A stretch of 64,000 nucleotides of DNA from Pseudanabaena galeata CCNP1313. GTDB lineage: Bacteria > Cyanobacteriota > Cyanobacteriia > Pseudanabaenales > Pseudanabaenaceae. Every line of letters starts with the position of its first letter. The stretch's first letter is position 1. The notes under the pieces were generated by a model, which saw only the letters and a program-made list of their open reading frames with translations, was not told where the DNA came from and did no database searches. The stretch covers positions 806,001-870,000 of the forward strand of contig NZ_CP112874.1 of the NCBI RefSeq assembly GCF_029910235.1, given 5' to 3'. Shown piece by piece: positions 26,138 to 34,282 of the stretch. Made by a program: the position numbers and the translations under genes.

Positions 26138-26362
26138 TTAGGGTAATTGATCATACTGAACTTGCTCGATCGCATTGCAATCAAGGTTTTGTCCAGAGGT
26201 CTCGTAATAATTGGGCAGTAATTGGCGAGTTTCGACTTTCCCTAAATTCGACTCAATTTCAGCAGTGATCGCGACGCATTCACTGCCAGACATGTCAATC
26301 GCTCGCTCAACGATTTTGCCATCTTTCCCGATTAAGTACTCGATACGTTGATACTGCGACAT
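26138..26362 (-). CDS. DUF2997-family small protein
   Basis: 74 residues. The pattern RIEYLIGKDGKIVERAIDMSG followed by GSECVAITAEIESNLGKV and LPNYYE fits DUF2997, a small conserved protein family. In other cyanobacteria it tends to lie near DUF1257/Ycf35 genes, which are not here. The function is unknown. Free-standing; about 260 bases upstream and 155 downstream are non-coding. Confidence 0.8.
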   Translation of the reverse strand: MSQYQRIEYLIGKDGKIVERAIDMSGSECVAITAEIESNLGKVETRQLLPNYYETSGQNLDCNAIEQVQYDQLP

Positions 26363-26458
26363 GATCTATATAATTTTCTCAACAATAACAATTGCTAATA
26401 TTCTAGCGCCTCTATATCAAAAATTGCAAAATGAAAAGCGCGGCTTTACATAAATCCC

Positions 26459-26499
26459 AAACAGAGGAGGACGGCGCTTCGCACCGTCCTCCTCTGTTT
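26459..26499. terminator. Hairpin after the EAK-motif nuclease-like gene
   Basis: The stem AAACAGAGGAGGACGG, one weak pair, GC, loop TTC, GC. Loop core GCTTCGC. It lies 19 bases after the minus-strand stop at 26518 and is preceded by AAATCCC. Confidence 0.7.
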
Positions 26500-26517
26500 T
26501 AATTGGACGAAAAATAG

Positions 26518-27144
26518 TCAAATAACTAACTGCCCTAGAGATTTTAAAATTTGTAATACTGGGTATAAGTGATTTTCTGACTCAGACAGGGAAAAAACTT
26601 TGGATAGGGTATAAGTTAGTTCAGCTTCAGAATCTAGTTTGATAAAGCGAAATTCGCGTCCATTAGTAATCAATCCAAATCTTGTTTTGGTGGCGTTAGG
26701 GCTAGAAATCATATAAGTCAAAGCCTGCGGCAAAGCCACCATCACATCATATTGAATGCTTTTAGCTTCGATTACCAATATCCAGATTGATTGTTGTAGC
26801 ACTAAGACATCAATTTGCCCTCGCACCACTTCCACTCCATCCTGAGACACTAACTCAATCGATTCTTCTAGGGTCGTATAAAAAGGCGGATCATAAAAAC
26901 CTGCAAGGGAAAGCAACGGCGACAAGGTAACCATCTTGACGGTTACTTCTAAAAGGGGGCGCTTAGCTAGATAAAGATAATGCTGCCTAGTGCGATCCAA
27001 AATTTGTTGCTCAAATTCGCTTAAGGGAGAGGCATTTTGTAATAAATCTGTAAAGAAATCGCTGGTTGTAAATTGCTGACGCGCATGGAATTTAGATTCC
27101 ACATCATATAAGCTGAGCCTTGAAGCTTGTAAGGTTTGAACCAT
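26518..27144 (-). CDS. PD-(D/E)XK nuclease-like protein (type I restriction R-subunit-like, orphan)
   Basis: 208 residues. The motif GQIDVLVLQQSIWILVIEAK (D, then E-A-K) is a PD-(D/E)XK active-site pattern, with flanking Glu in LLEVTVKM. The rest, RFGLITNGREFRFIKLD, is typical of the small cyanobacterial proteins labelled restriction endonuclease subunit R. No methylase or specificity subunit is nearby, so classical restriction is unlikely; DNA repair or an unknown role is possible. The broken gene at 7.4-8.0 kb shares the VEAK pattern and NG-R-W/F stretch and may be a distant relative. 29 bases upstream of the SLH gene's stop. Confidence 0.75.
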   Translation of the reverse strand: MVQTLQASRLSLYDVESKFHARQQFTTSDFFTDLLQNASPLSEFEQQILDRTRQHYLYLAKRPLLEVTVKMVTLSPLLSLAGFYDPPFYTTLEESIELVSQDGVEVVRGQIDVLVLQQSIWILVIEAKSIQYDVMVALPQALTYMISSPNATKTRFGLITNGREFRFIKLDSEAELTYTLSKVFSLSESENHLYPVLQILKSLGQLVI

Positions 27145-27172
27145 AGCTTTTCTCCTGTTTCCATAATATTAA

Positions 27173-28222
27173 TTATCTCTCAGTTTCTAAAACCTTACTA
27201 ACTGATGTGCCATCCACCGCAGTACCAAAATACCAGAGAGAAGCTGCTGCTTCAGCGCGGGTAACGGGCTTCTGCGGTTGTAATAAAGTTGTAAATCCAA
27301 AGCTACGGCGAATGTTCGAGAGATCGCGCAGTTGAGCATCGGCAAAAATTGCATTCAAAGCATTCTCACTAATACGATCGCTATCTTTAAAACCCCATGA
27401 TTTGCTGACAGACTCTAAGGTCGCGATGGGCAAGGGTTGTCTCAGATCGAGGGGGATTTTCCATTGCACAAGCTCTTCCCTTAATAACGGATCATTAGGA
27501 CGAAAGCGATCGCTCGTGCCACCAATTAGCCCTGCATTAGCTAAGCCTTGAATAATGCCAAAGTCAGGATGATTATTAGGAATATCTGTAAAACTAGCGC
27601 TATCGGTTGGTTGAGCAAGACGGATTTGGCGACTAGGTTGATTTTTATAGAGGCGATTATTGGTTTCTAATAACCATCGGGCATATTCACGACGAGCTAC
27701 TAAAATATTTGGCTTAAATTGTTGTCCAGTTTTGGGGGAGATTGTTCCTAATTTATTTAAGTCTTTAATCCAATTCTTAAGTGAAGCAGGTGCTGTGTCC
27801 AGATCACTAAATCCACCAGATTGCTTTTGGGAATTAGGAAAGTTTATAAAAAATAGTTCTTTGAGGGAGTTGGTCTCTGGGATTGTTTTTTTCGGTAAAG
27901 ACTGTAGAGCGATCGCCTTCATTGGACTAGACCAGCGATCGCTATTAGCAGGACTAACAAAACTAGTAGGAGAATTAGTTGGCTTTGTTGCAGGTTTTAT
28001 TTCAGGTTTTGCGGTTGGGGCTGGACTGGGTGATGTGGCGATCGGCGTTGGTTGATTGGGATTTTCGGCGATCGCATCAGAAGAAGATGGACTAGCGGGA
28101 GCGATCGCATTTTCCAATGAACTGCCAATATTTGAACCTTGGCAAGCCGTGAGGAAATAAGTGGTAAGACCGAGCAGCAAAAATTTCAAATTTTTAGCAA
28201 TTAATCGAGATTTGAACTTCAT
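27173..28222 (-). CDS. SLH-domain lipoprotein
   Basis: 349 residues from ATG 28222. The N-terminus is basic, then LLLGLTTYFLTACQG, a lipobox with the lipidated Cys in LTAC. Residues ~45-100 are a Pro/Thr/Ser-rich linker. The remainder holds S-layer-homology-like segments, e.g. FTDIPNNHPDFGIIQGLANAGLIGG followed by FRPNDPLLREELV, and a last repeat ending KPVTRAEAAASLWYFG. Such proteins anchor the outer membrane to peptidoglycan-linked polymers in cyanobacteria. The start overlaps the stop of the upstream DUF29 gene by one base (TGATG), so translation is probably coupled. Confidence 0.85.
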   Translation of the reverse strand: MKFKSRLIAKNLKFLLLGLTTYFLTACQGSNIGSSLENAIAPASPSSSDAIAENPNQPTPIATSPSPAPTAKPEIKPATKPTNSPTSFVSPANSDRWSSPMKAIALQSLPKKTIPETNSLKELFFINFPNSQKQSGGFSDLDTAPASLKNWIKDLNKLGTISPKTGQQFKPNILVARREYARWLLETNNRLYKNQPSRQIRLAQPTDSASFTDIPNNHPDFGIIQGLANAGLIGGTSDRFRPNDPLLREELVQWKIPLDLRQPLPIATLESVSKSWGFKDSDRISENALNAIFADAQLRDLSNIRRSFGFTTLLQPQKPVTRAEAAASLWYFGTAVDGTSVSKVLETER

Positions 28223-28671
28223 CAAAATTCCACACCAATATCATCAGGAAAACTCAAGTCAAGCAACTGCTCAAGGCTATAAGGACATTCATTGGGCAAG
28301 ATACTTTTCTTGATTGGGGTTTCCGCCAAAATTAGCGCTAATCCTAAGCGATATCCCTTAAGTAGGGCTTTATCTAAATAAGATTTTAAGCTAGGGTTAT
28401 CCGCTAACAGATCTTGAATTTCTTCTCTTTGTAACTGAATTGTGACCTGCCAACTGCGAGATCGCTTTGTAGGTTGATACTGCCATTTCAAAAGATGTCC
28501 AATCAATACACCCAATCGATTTGATAATTCTTGCTGCTTTTGCTTACCCAAAGCCCCTATTTCCTCAACCAAATTCAACAAATCCAAGCTATCTAAATGA
28601 CCTAAGGACAGAAGCTTGGACTGCTCCAATGTCCAGCCATAAAAATCTGTCTCATATAATCCTGTGTTCAT
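28222..28671 (-). CDS. DUF29-family protein
   Basis: 149 residues. The N-terminal YETDFYGWTLEQSKLLSLG and DLLNLVEEIGALGKQKQQEL, then LIGHLLKWQYQPTKRS and SWQVTIQLQREEIQDLL, are the DUF29 pattern; the family is abundant in cyanobacteria and has no settled function. Mostly helical and soluble. Directly upstream of the SLH lipoprotein with a one-base overlap. Some DUF29 proteins occur beside toxin-like genes, but nothing here supports that. Confidence 0.88.
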   Translation of the reverse strand: MNTGLYETDFYGWTLEQSKLLSLGHLDSLDLLNLVEEIGALGKQKQQELSNRLGVLIGHLLKWQYQPTKRSRSWQVTIQLQREEIQDLLADNPSLKSYLDKALLKGYRLGLALILAETPIKKSILPNECPYSLEQLLDLSFPDDIGVEF

Positions 28672-28705
28672 AGCATTTCTTTATTTGTGTTTTATAGCTG
28701 TTAGT

Positions 28706-30508
28706 TCAAGAAGCATTGCCATCAATCTCAACAAGATTGGTGGTAGGTGGCAACAGAGGGACTATTGGTAATGCACAGGCAATTTCAGGACGGAAATTCG
28801 CATAGCGGCTACGACGTACCGCAATAATTTCTGTCTGGATATCTTGAGTACTTTCACCTAGACATAGTAGTAGATGTGTAGTTAATTCCAAACTTGTCTC
28901 AAAGGTGGGATGCACTACTTCCTTCGCACCAAGTTGATAAAGAGTATCGATATCCGCATCTTTTTCAGCTCTGACTACAATATCAATTTCTGGAGAAATA
29001 GATATAGCTCTTTGCACAGCCAATCTCGTCGCGATCGGGTCAGAAATAGCAATCAACATCGATCGCGCATGGTCGATTTCTGCTTTTTCGAGAACGAACG
29101 GACTGGCACAATTGCCGTATAGATAGGGAATATTTCGCGATCGCAGAATTTGCACCTTAGATTCTGCATCCTCAATTACTAAGACTGGATAGCCCTTAGA
29201 TTGCAACAAAGTGACAATCCCCTGACCGATGCGACCATAACCACAAACCACTACATGATCATGGAGTTTCGCATTTACCGCAAGCTCTTGGGGCATATCC
29301 AACTTATTCATCCAAGCTTGAAGAAATGGTACTTTTTCAAGCAATTCTAAAATCTGTGGTGTTGCCTTGAGTAGGAATGGCGTAACCATCAAAGTTACAG
29401 CGGTTGTCCCCAAAATTAGCAGATAAACACGACGCGAGACTAAACCTAATTTCTGTCCTTCACTAGCTAGAACAAACGAGAATTCTCCAATTTGGGCTAA
29501 ACCTAATCCCGCAAAAATGGCAACTCGCAATGGATAGCGGAAAATACTTACTAAAGGTACGACGATTAAGAATTTACCGATCATCACGATCGCCACAAGG
29601 CTGAGAATTAATTCCCAGTTTTGGAACAGAAATACAGGATCGATCAGCATCCCGATCGCCGCAAAAAATAAAGTCGCAAACACATCTCGCAGTGGTTCAA
29701 CATAGGTGAGTGCTTGATCGGCATATTCCACCTCAGAAATCATCAAACCTGCGACGAACGCACCCATCTCGATCGATAAGCCCAAATGCTCAGTCAGGAG
29801 TGCAATTCCTAAGCACAGCACGATCACGCTGAGTAAAAATAATTCGCGACTCTCGGTACTCGCTACCCATCGCAAAAATGGCGGAATCACCCAAATCCCT
29901 GCGGCGATCGCGCCACCTGCAAATAAAGCTGTTACCGACAAAGCCTTGATCACTTCGATCCCCACTGACTCAGGATGATCCAGTGCGGGCAAAACCGCCA
30001 GCATCAAACCTAGTGCTAAATCTTGGATGATCAACATCCCCAGTGTTACCTGTCCCTGTGCAGACTCGGTGGCATTGGTTTCCATGAGACTTCGCAGTAC
30101 CACCGCCGTTGATGATAGTGATAAAATCCCGCCTAAGAAAATTCCTTGTGTAGGGGTCTCGACCCATCCCACCAGTACTGAGACAGCAGTGGTAAGAGCG
30201 ATCGTCAGCAAAACTTGTAAGCTACCACCACCTAGGGCGATCGCTCTCACCTTATTTAATTGCTTCAGCGAAAACTCAACACCAAGGGCAAATAGCAAAA
30301 AGGCAACCCCAAACTGGGCAAGGGTTTCTACCTGAATCAATTCTTTGATCAGTCCTAAACCTGTGGGTCCAACAACGATGCCGCCAAAAATGTAGCCCAA
30401 CAAAACTGGTAATCGCAGAGCCGCCGCCAGTAACCCGCCAAACGAAGCTGCTGCAAGAACAGTTACTAAATCAACAATTAACCGAAAATCTTCTTGCACA
30501 GAAACCAA
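28706..30508 (-). CDS. KefB-type cation:proton antiporter (CPA2) with TrkA-N domain
   Basis: 600 residues from TTG 30508; a GTG nine bases later is as likely and neither has a clear ribosome-binding site. Residues ~10-385 are a 12-13-helix Na+/H+ exchanger domain (LLAAALRLPVLLGYIFGGIV, LFALGVEFSLKQL, GLAQIGEFSFVLASEG). Residues ~410-540 form an RCK/TrkA-N regulatory domain with the dinucleotide motif VVCGYGRIGQGI. It probably moves K+ or Na+ against protons and senses NAD(H) or another ligand. The TrkA-C domain is missing. In line with DUF29 and SLH genes on the same strand, 34 bases upstream of the former. Confidence 0.88.
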   Translation of the reverse strand: MVSVQEDFRLIVDLVTVLAAASFGGLLAAALRLPVLLGYIFGGIVVGPTGLGLIKELIQVETLAQFGVAFLLFALGVEFSLKQLNKVRAIALGGGSLQVLLTIALTTAVSVLVGWVETPTQGIFLGGILSLSSTAVVLRSLMETNATESAQGQVTLGMLIIQDLALGLMLAVLPALDHPESVGIEVIKALSVTALFAGGAIAAGIWVIPPFLRWVASTESRELFLLSVIVLCLGIALLTEHLGLSIEMGAFVAGLMISEVEYADQALTYVEPLRDVFATLFFAAIGMLIDPVFLFQNWELILSLVAIVMIGKFLIVVPLVSIFRYPLRVAIFAGLGLAQIGEFSFVLASEGQKLGLVSRRVYLLILGTTAVTLMVTPFLLKATPQILELLEKVPFLQAWMNKLDMPQELAVNAKLHDHVVVCGYGRIGQGIVTLLQSKGYPVLVIEDAESKVQILRSRNIPYLYGNCASPFVLEKAEIDHARSMLIAISDPIATRLAVQRAISISPEIDIVVRAEKDADIDTLYQLGAKEVVHPTFETSLELTTHLLLCLGESTQDIQTEIIAVRRSRYANFRPEIACALPIVPLLPPTTNLVEIDGNAS

Positions 30509-30555
30509 CTAAAGAACGTTGCCATCTATACTTTAGCTTGGATTTTGCTAAACCC

Positions 30556-30592
30556 AAAAGAGAGTTCAACGCTCCGCGCCGAACTCTCTTTT
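30556..30592. terminator. Hairpin at the end of the Ser/Thr kinase gene
   Basis: AAAAGAGAGTTC pairs with GAACTCTCTTTT; the inner AACGC-TCC-GCGCC part has two mismatches, rare among the hairpins here. It overlaps the kinase stop codon at 30591-30593. Confidence 0.7.
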
Positions 30593-32903
30593 AGATAAAC
30601 TGGCAAGTGTCATCATCGCTGCTGCGGAAGAGTAAACTTGGTTGAGTAAAGTCAGTATCATCGGATTGGGATAAGTTACCTTCCGCAGGATGCAACATTG
30701 ATTTAGCCTCAATCTGATCGTATAGAGTTTTGATAGCCTGAAGAATATAACTAGCGGACTGATCGTAAGCACTAGGTTCACTTAGCGATCGCGCTGTTTG
30801 CCAGATCGCTTTTTCGGCTTTCTCGTAGAATGAATAAGCATAAAATAACTGTCGTAGCAGTCCATCAAGCCCATGAGTTCTCAAATCATGCCAATTATCG
30901 CGATCGGAATCAAAGGGGTAGTACAGAACAGAAAAAAGTAAAATCTTGGCTCGCATAGAACTGGTAAATCGCATCAGTTCCAATCGCAAGTCAAATAGAT
31001 CAACTGCAATTTGCGGATCAAAGGGAATTTTACTGCGGCTTTGACGATTGTAATAATCAGGTTGATTGATCGTGGGTGCAATTGGTGGGGCGATCGCAGG
31101 ACTAACCTCTGATAAATTATTTTCATAACTGCGATCGGGATAAAGAGGCTCTAACTTGCTAAGTAGCAAATTACCGATCACAGCATATTCCGTAGGTTTG
31201 GAAACTCTTTGAACTGACTCATGGAGTAATGCTGTCAATTGCTGAAAAGTAGGCATGAATGAAACTAACTCTCTCAAAAGACTTGCCCAATCAATGCTAT
31301 TCAATTGACGCAGATCACTTTCCCAAACATCTTGATAGGTATAAAACAAGAGTTTTTTTAGACGCATCTGCTGAGCATCTGTATCAATATTATGGGCTAC
31401 CCATGCATAAATGTCAGAGTCATCGTTGAGATAGGGATCGATCAGCGATAATTCATCTTCAGTAAAGCTGAACTGATACTCCGATGGGGGTGTTGCAATC
31501 AGTGAGTTGTTGAGAGGTTCTTTTATGCAATTGTTTTGAGAAGTATCAATCGGAGCAATTAGTTGTGCTGAACCTGCATTAATGACTAGATGATTTACTG
31601 AATAAGCAAGTGGTTGACTAACTGTTTGAGGATTGGGTTTGACTTGAGAAGAACTAATCGGTTCGGCAATTACTGATACAGGTGTTTGTGGGTAAAGTTT
31701 AGAAGCTGCGTTAAAAACTATTTTGGCAACAATTAAGTATTGACGCTGCTTTTGGACAGCGATCGTCTTCACAGATTTTACCAAGTTCTCTTTTAAAGCT
31801 TCAATACTTGGAAATTGTTGATATAAGTCTTCCAGTAGTTCCACAAAACTAAAATTATTAAGACGATTGAGATCGTTTTCTAAAATACCAGTGCATACGA
31901 GACATACTAGCTTCTTAGCCCTCACAGGGTCTTCACTCATTTCAAGGTCATCTGATACTTCATCAATTAGCTTTTCCAGATAACTCTGATTAGTTTTTTC
32001 AGGAGGATTAAGAACTAGTGATAAATCAGTAAGAGGTGAGGGTGCAAACTCGCTAAAAACAGTCTGAGCTTCAGATTGCATTAGTAGAGGTTGCAGTGCT
32101 TCCAATACATCATTGGCTGATTGATAGCGTTGGCGAAAATCAAAGCGCACCATTTTATCAATTACATCAGCCAATGTAGGCGTGACTTTTGCGCGATCGC
32201 GCCAGCAAAACTCACTAGTAATAGGATCTTCAGGGATCTGATTGGGCAGTACTCCCGTGAGGGCTTGGATGGCAATCACCCCGATCGCATAGATATCACT
32301 GGCAAACATGGTCTTGCCACTATATTGCTCATTGGGCATATATCCAGGAGAGCCAATTACCAAACTGGAAGTATGTCCTAGCTGACTAATTGGTTGGGTG
32401 CTAACTTCTTTGACTGCCCCAAAATCAATTAAGACAATTTTTTTGTCACTAGCTCGACGGATCAGATTACTGGGTTTGATGTCACGATGAATTACCTGTT
32501 GATGATGGACAAAATCGAGGGTCGGCAAAATATCAGTGAGAAAATCAATCGTATACTGCTCTCCCAAACATTGACCACGCTTAATTTCTTGAGTCAAGAC
32601 ATCGCCTTCAATCAATTCTTGAGCGAGAAAAAATTCTTCGTCTTCTTCAAAGTGCGCTAATAAACTGGGGATACATTCATGCCGTCCCAATTTGTAAAGT
32701 ACTTTTGCTTCTTTATCGAATAGTTCACGGGAGATTTTTAAAATTTCTGCTTGTGATGACGCAGGCTTAAGCTGCTTGATCACACAAGTAGGGCGATCGG
32801 GCAGATATCCATCTTCTGCAATAAAGGTTTGGCTAAAGCCGCCGCCGCCAAGTTGTTTGACGATTTTATAGCGCCCAGTCAAGGTTTTACCGAGCATAAT
32901 CAT
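30591..32903 (-). CDS. Ser/Thr protein kinase with a triplicated C-terminal helical unit
   Basis: About 770 residues from ATG 32903 (a second ATG is two codons later). The Hanks-type kinase has the glycine loop LGGGGFSQTF, Lys in CVIKQL (~43), HRDIKPSN (~139-146), LIDFGAVKEV and GSPGYMPNEQ. No transmembrane helix was seen. After ~residue 320 there are three diverged repeats of ~80 residues (about 325-405, 510-590, 648-730), each reading R.KKL...D...LL.EL......L...V...Y......L..LYP. I do not recognise this unit. Linkers between them are Pro/Ser-rich. The substrate and signal are unknown; the unit may be a protein-binding module. Confidence 0.88.
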   Translation of the reverse strand: MIMLGKTLTGRYKIVKQLGGGGFSQTFIAEDGYLPDRPTCVIKQLKPASSQAEILKISRELFDKEAKVLYKLGRHECIPSLLAHFEEDEEFFLAQELIEGDVLTQEIKRGQCLGEQYTIDFLTDILPTLDFVHHQQVIHRDIKPSNLIRRASDKKIVLIDFGAVKEVSTQPISQLGHTSSLVIGSPGYMPNEQYSGKTMFASDIYAIGVIAIQALTGVLPNQIPEDPITSEFCWRDRAKVTPTLADVIDKMVRFDFRQRYQSANDVLEALQPLLMQSEAQTVFSEFAPSPLTDLSLVLNPPEKTNQSYLEKLIDEVSDDLEMSEDPVRAKKLVCLVCTGILENDLNRLNNFSFVELLEDLYQQFPSIEALKENLVKSVKTIAVQKQRQYLIVAKIVFNAASKLYPQTPVSVIAEPISSSQVKPNPQTVSQPLAYSVNHLVINAGSAQLIAPIDTSQNNCIKEPLNNSLIATPPSEYQFSFTEDELSLIDPYLNDDSDIYAWVAHNIDTDAQQMRLKKLLFYTYQDVWESDLRQLNSIDWASLLRELVSFMPTFQQLTALLHESVQRVSKPTEYAVIGNLLLSKLEPLYPDRSYENNLSEVSPAIAPPIAPTINQPDYYNRQSRSKIPFDPQIAVDLFDLRLELMRFTSSMRAKILLFSVLYYPFDSDRDNWHDLRTHGLDGLLRQLFYAYSFYEKAEKAIWQTARSLSEPSAYDQSASYILQAIKTLYDQIEAKSMLHPAEGNLSQSDDTDFTQPSLLFRSSDDDTCQFI

Positions 32904-32975
32904 TTCAGTCACTGCTAATGTCAATATTTTTGCATTTCCTTAACGTCCTAGCAAGTTAATTTTCGTCTTCTCGCC

Positions 32976-33059
32976 AAATAAGCAATGAAGTGCCGCGCAG
33001 AGCGCGGCACTTCATTGCTTATTTTTTTGAAAGTGTTGCAAAGCAACACTTTCAAAAAA
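32976..33059. terminator. Two back-to-back hairpins after the amine-oxidase-like gene
   Basis: 32976-33024: a 23-bp perfect stem starting AAATAAGCAATGAAG with loop AGA. 33023-33059: TTTTTTGAAAGTGTTGC, loop AAA and the complement. They lie between the end of the flavoprotein gene (33107) and the kinase start. The second shares GAAAG-GTTGC with family D. Confidence 0.75.
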
Positions 33060-33106
33060 ATATGGGAGAAGGGATGATGGTCTTAGAAACTTCCACGTAA
33101 TATCAG

Positions 33107-34282
33107 TTAAGTAATTGCTGAAAATCTTTGAGGAGAGAGTGAGTCAATAATCTCATCAGAATTGCCCTTTGCATGTTCTGCAAACCTCTTCGATAGTGTC
33201 GGTACATAAACAGTGGGACTGGTGAATCCAGAGAACAGATAGAGGTTTTCGCATTCCTTTAGTGAACCAACTAACGGTAAATTGTCACTACTAAAAGCAA
33301 CCAGACAATTTCGCCATTTGCCCTTTAATTCACCAATTTTGGGTAGAACTTTACTGACGTATGCCCGAATACCAGCTTCACTTTCAATGGGATCGATCGC
33401 TGCGTAAGGATCGGTTAAAACGCGGCTAAGTTGACCAAATCTGATGCTGCGATCGCAATACTGAATCGCTCCAGCATCAATCGAAGGAGGCAATAGTTCA
33501 TGCCCAGCCACATCCCAAATAGCATCTTGATCAATGTCCTTGGTTGCTCCTTCTAATTCATAGCGCTTAGTATCCGCAGGCATTACCATCGATCGCAATT
33601 CCAGATCAACGGGGTCTGTATCGATCGCTTCAGCATGGGTGTAATAGATTCTGGCATGAAGTCCTGATGCTTTAAGTAGAGCGCGAGATAAGCCTCCTGC
33701 ACAAACAACCACCCGATCGCTACGAAATTCTCCCTGTTCTGTAGTTACACCTGCGACGCGATCGCCTTCGATTAAAATTTGATTGACTTTGGTGTAGATA
33801 ATTTCGCCGCCCAATTTTTGGATTGCTTGCTGATGGGCTTTTACAAAACAGTTTAAGTTGATATGAGCATGGGGCAGCAGTAAAGCTCCACCAATTCCAT
33901 TCACATTTAATTGTGGTTCGCGATCGCAAGCTTCTTGAACGTTGAGCAAAGTCGGGGAAATCATGCAATTAGCATATTGCGCGAGAATAGCTTCTGAATC
34001 TGCGTCAGGTTCGAGAGTCAATAGCAAATCAATCTCACGAAACTCTGTATCCATGCCCAGTTCATGGGAAAGTTCTCGTTGTCTAGTAATTCCCTCTTGG
34101 CAAAGTTGTTGAGTGAGAGCCGTTGAACCAGCCCAGTATGAGATGCCCCCATAGCCAAGACTACTGCCACCCTGAAGTTGTTGATGCTGCTCAATTAGCA
34201 ATACCGAAAAGCCAGCCTTTTGCAGTTCATAGCTCAGCGATATGCCTGTGATCCCTCCACCGATTACAATCCAATCATGCAT
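33107..34282 (-). CDS. FAD-dependent oxidoreductase (DAO / glycine-oxidase family)
   Basis: 391 residues. N-terminal FAD motif WIVIGGGITGISLSYELQ, then the DAO-family GGSSLGYGGISYW and the mid-protein VVVCAGGLSRALL. The C-terminal VAFSSDNLPLVGSL and YLFSGFTSPTVYVPTL complete the fold. It should oxidise an amine or amino acid; the substrate is unknown. Its ATG lies inside the end of mgdA (ATGCATGA, 8-base overlap), so it is translationally coupled to a glycolipid synthase, an unexpected pairing. Followed by two hairpins. Confidence 0.83.
   Translation of the reverse strand: MHDWIVIGGGITGISLSYELQKAGFSVLLIEQHQQLQGGSSLGYGGISYWAGSTALTQQLCQEGITRQRELSHELGMDTEFREIDLLLTLEPDADSEAILAQYANCMISPTLLNVQEACDREPQLNVNGIGGALLLPHAHINLNCFVKAHQQAIQKLGGEIIYTKVNQILIEGDRVAGVTTEQGEFRSDRVVVCAGGLSRALLKASGLHARIYYTHAEAIDTDPVDLELRSMVMPADTKRYELEGATKDIDQDAIWDVAGHELLPPSIDAGAIQYCDRSIRFGQLSRVLTDPYAAIDPIESEAGIRAYVSKVLPKIGELKGKWRNCLVAFSSDNLPLVGSLKECENLYLFSGFTSPTVYVPTLSKRFAEHAKGNSDEIIDSLSPQRFSAIT

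Noticed and set aside
27660-28055. 131-codon plus-strand frame opposite the SLH lipoprotein gene
   Set aside because: Low-complexity shadow of the Pro/Thr-rich linker on the other strand; no start site or domain.
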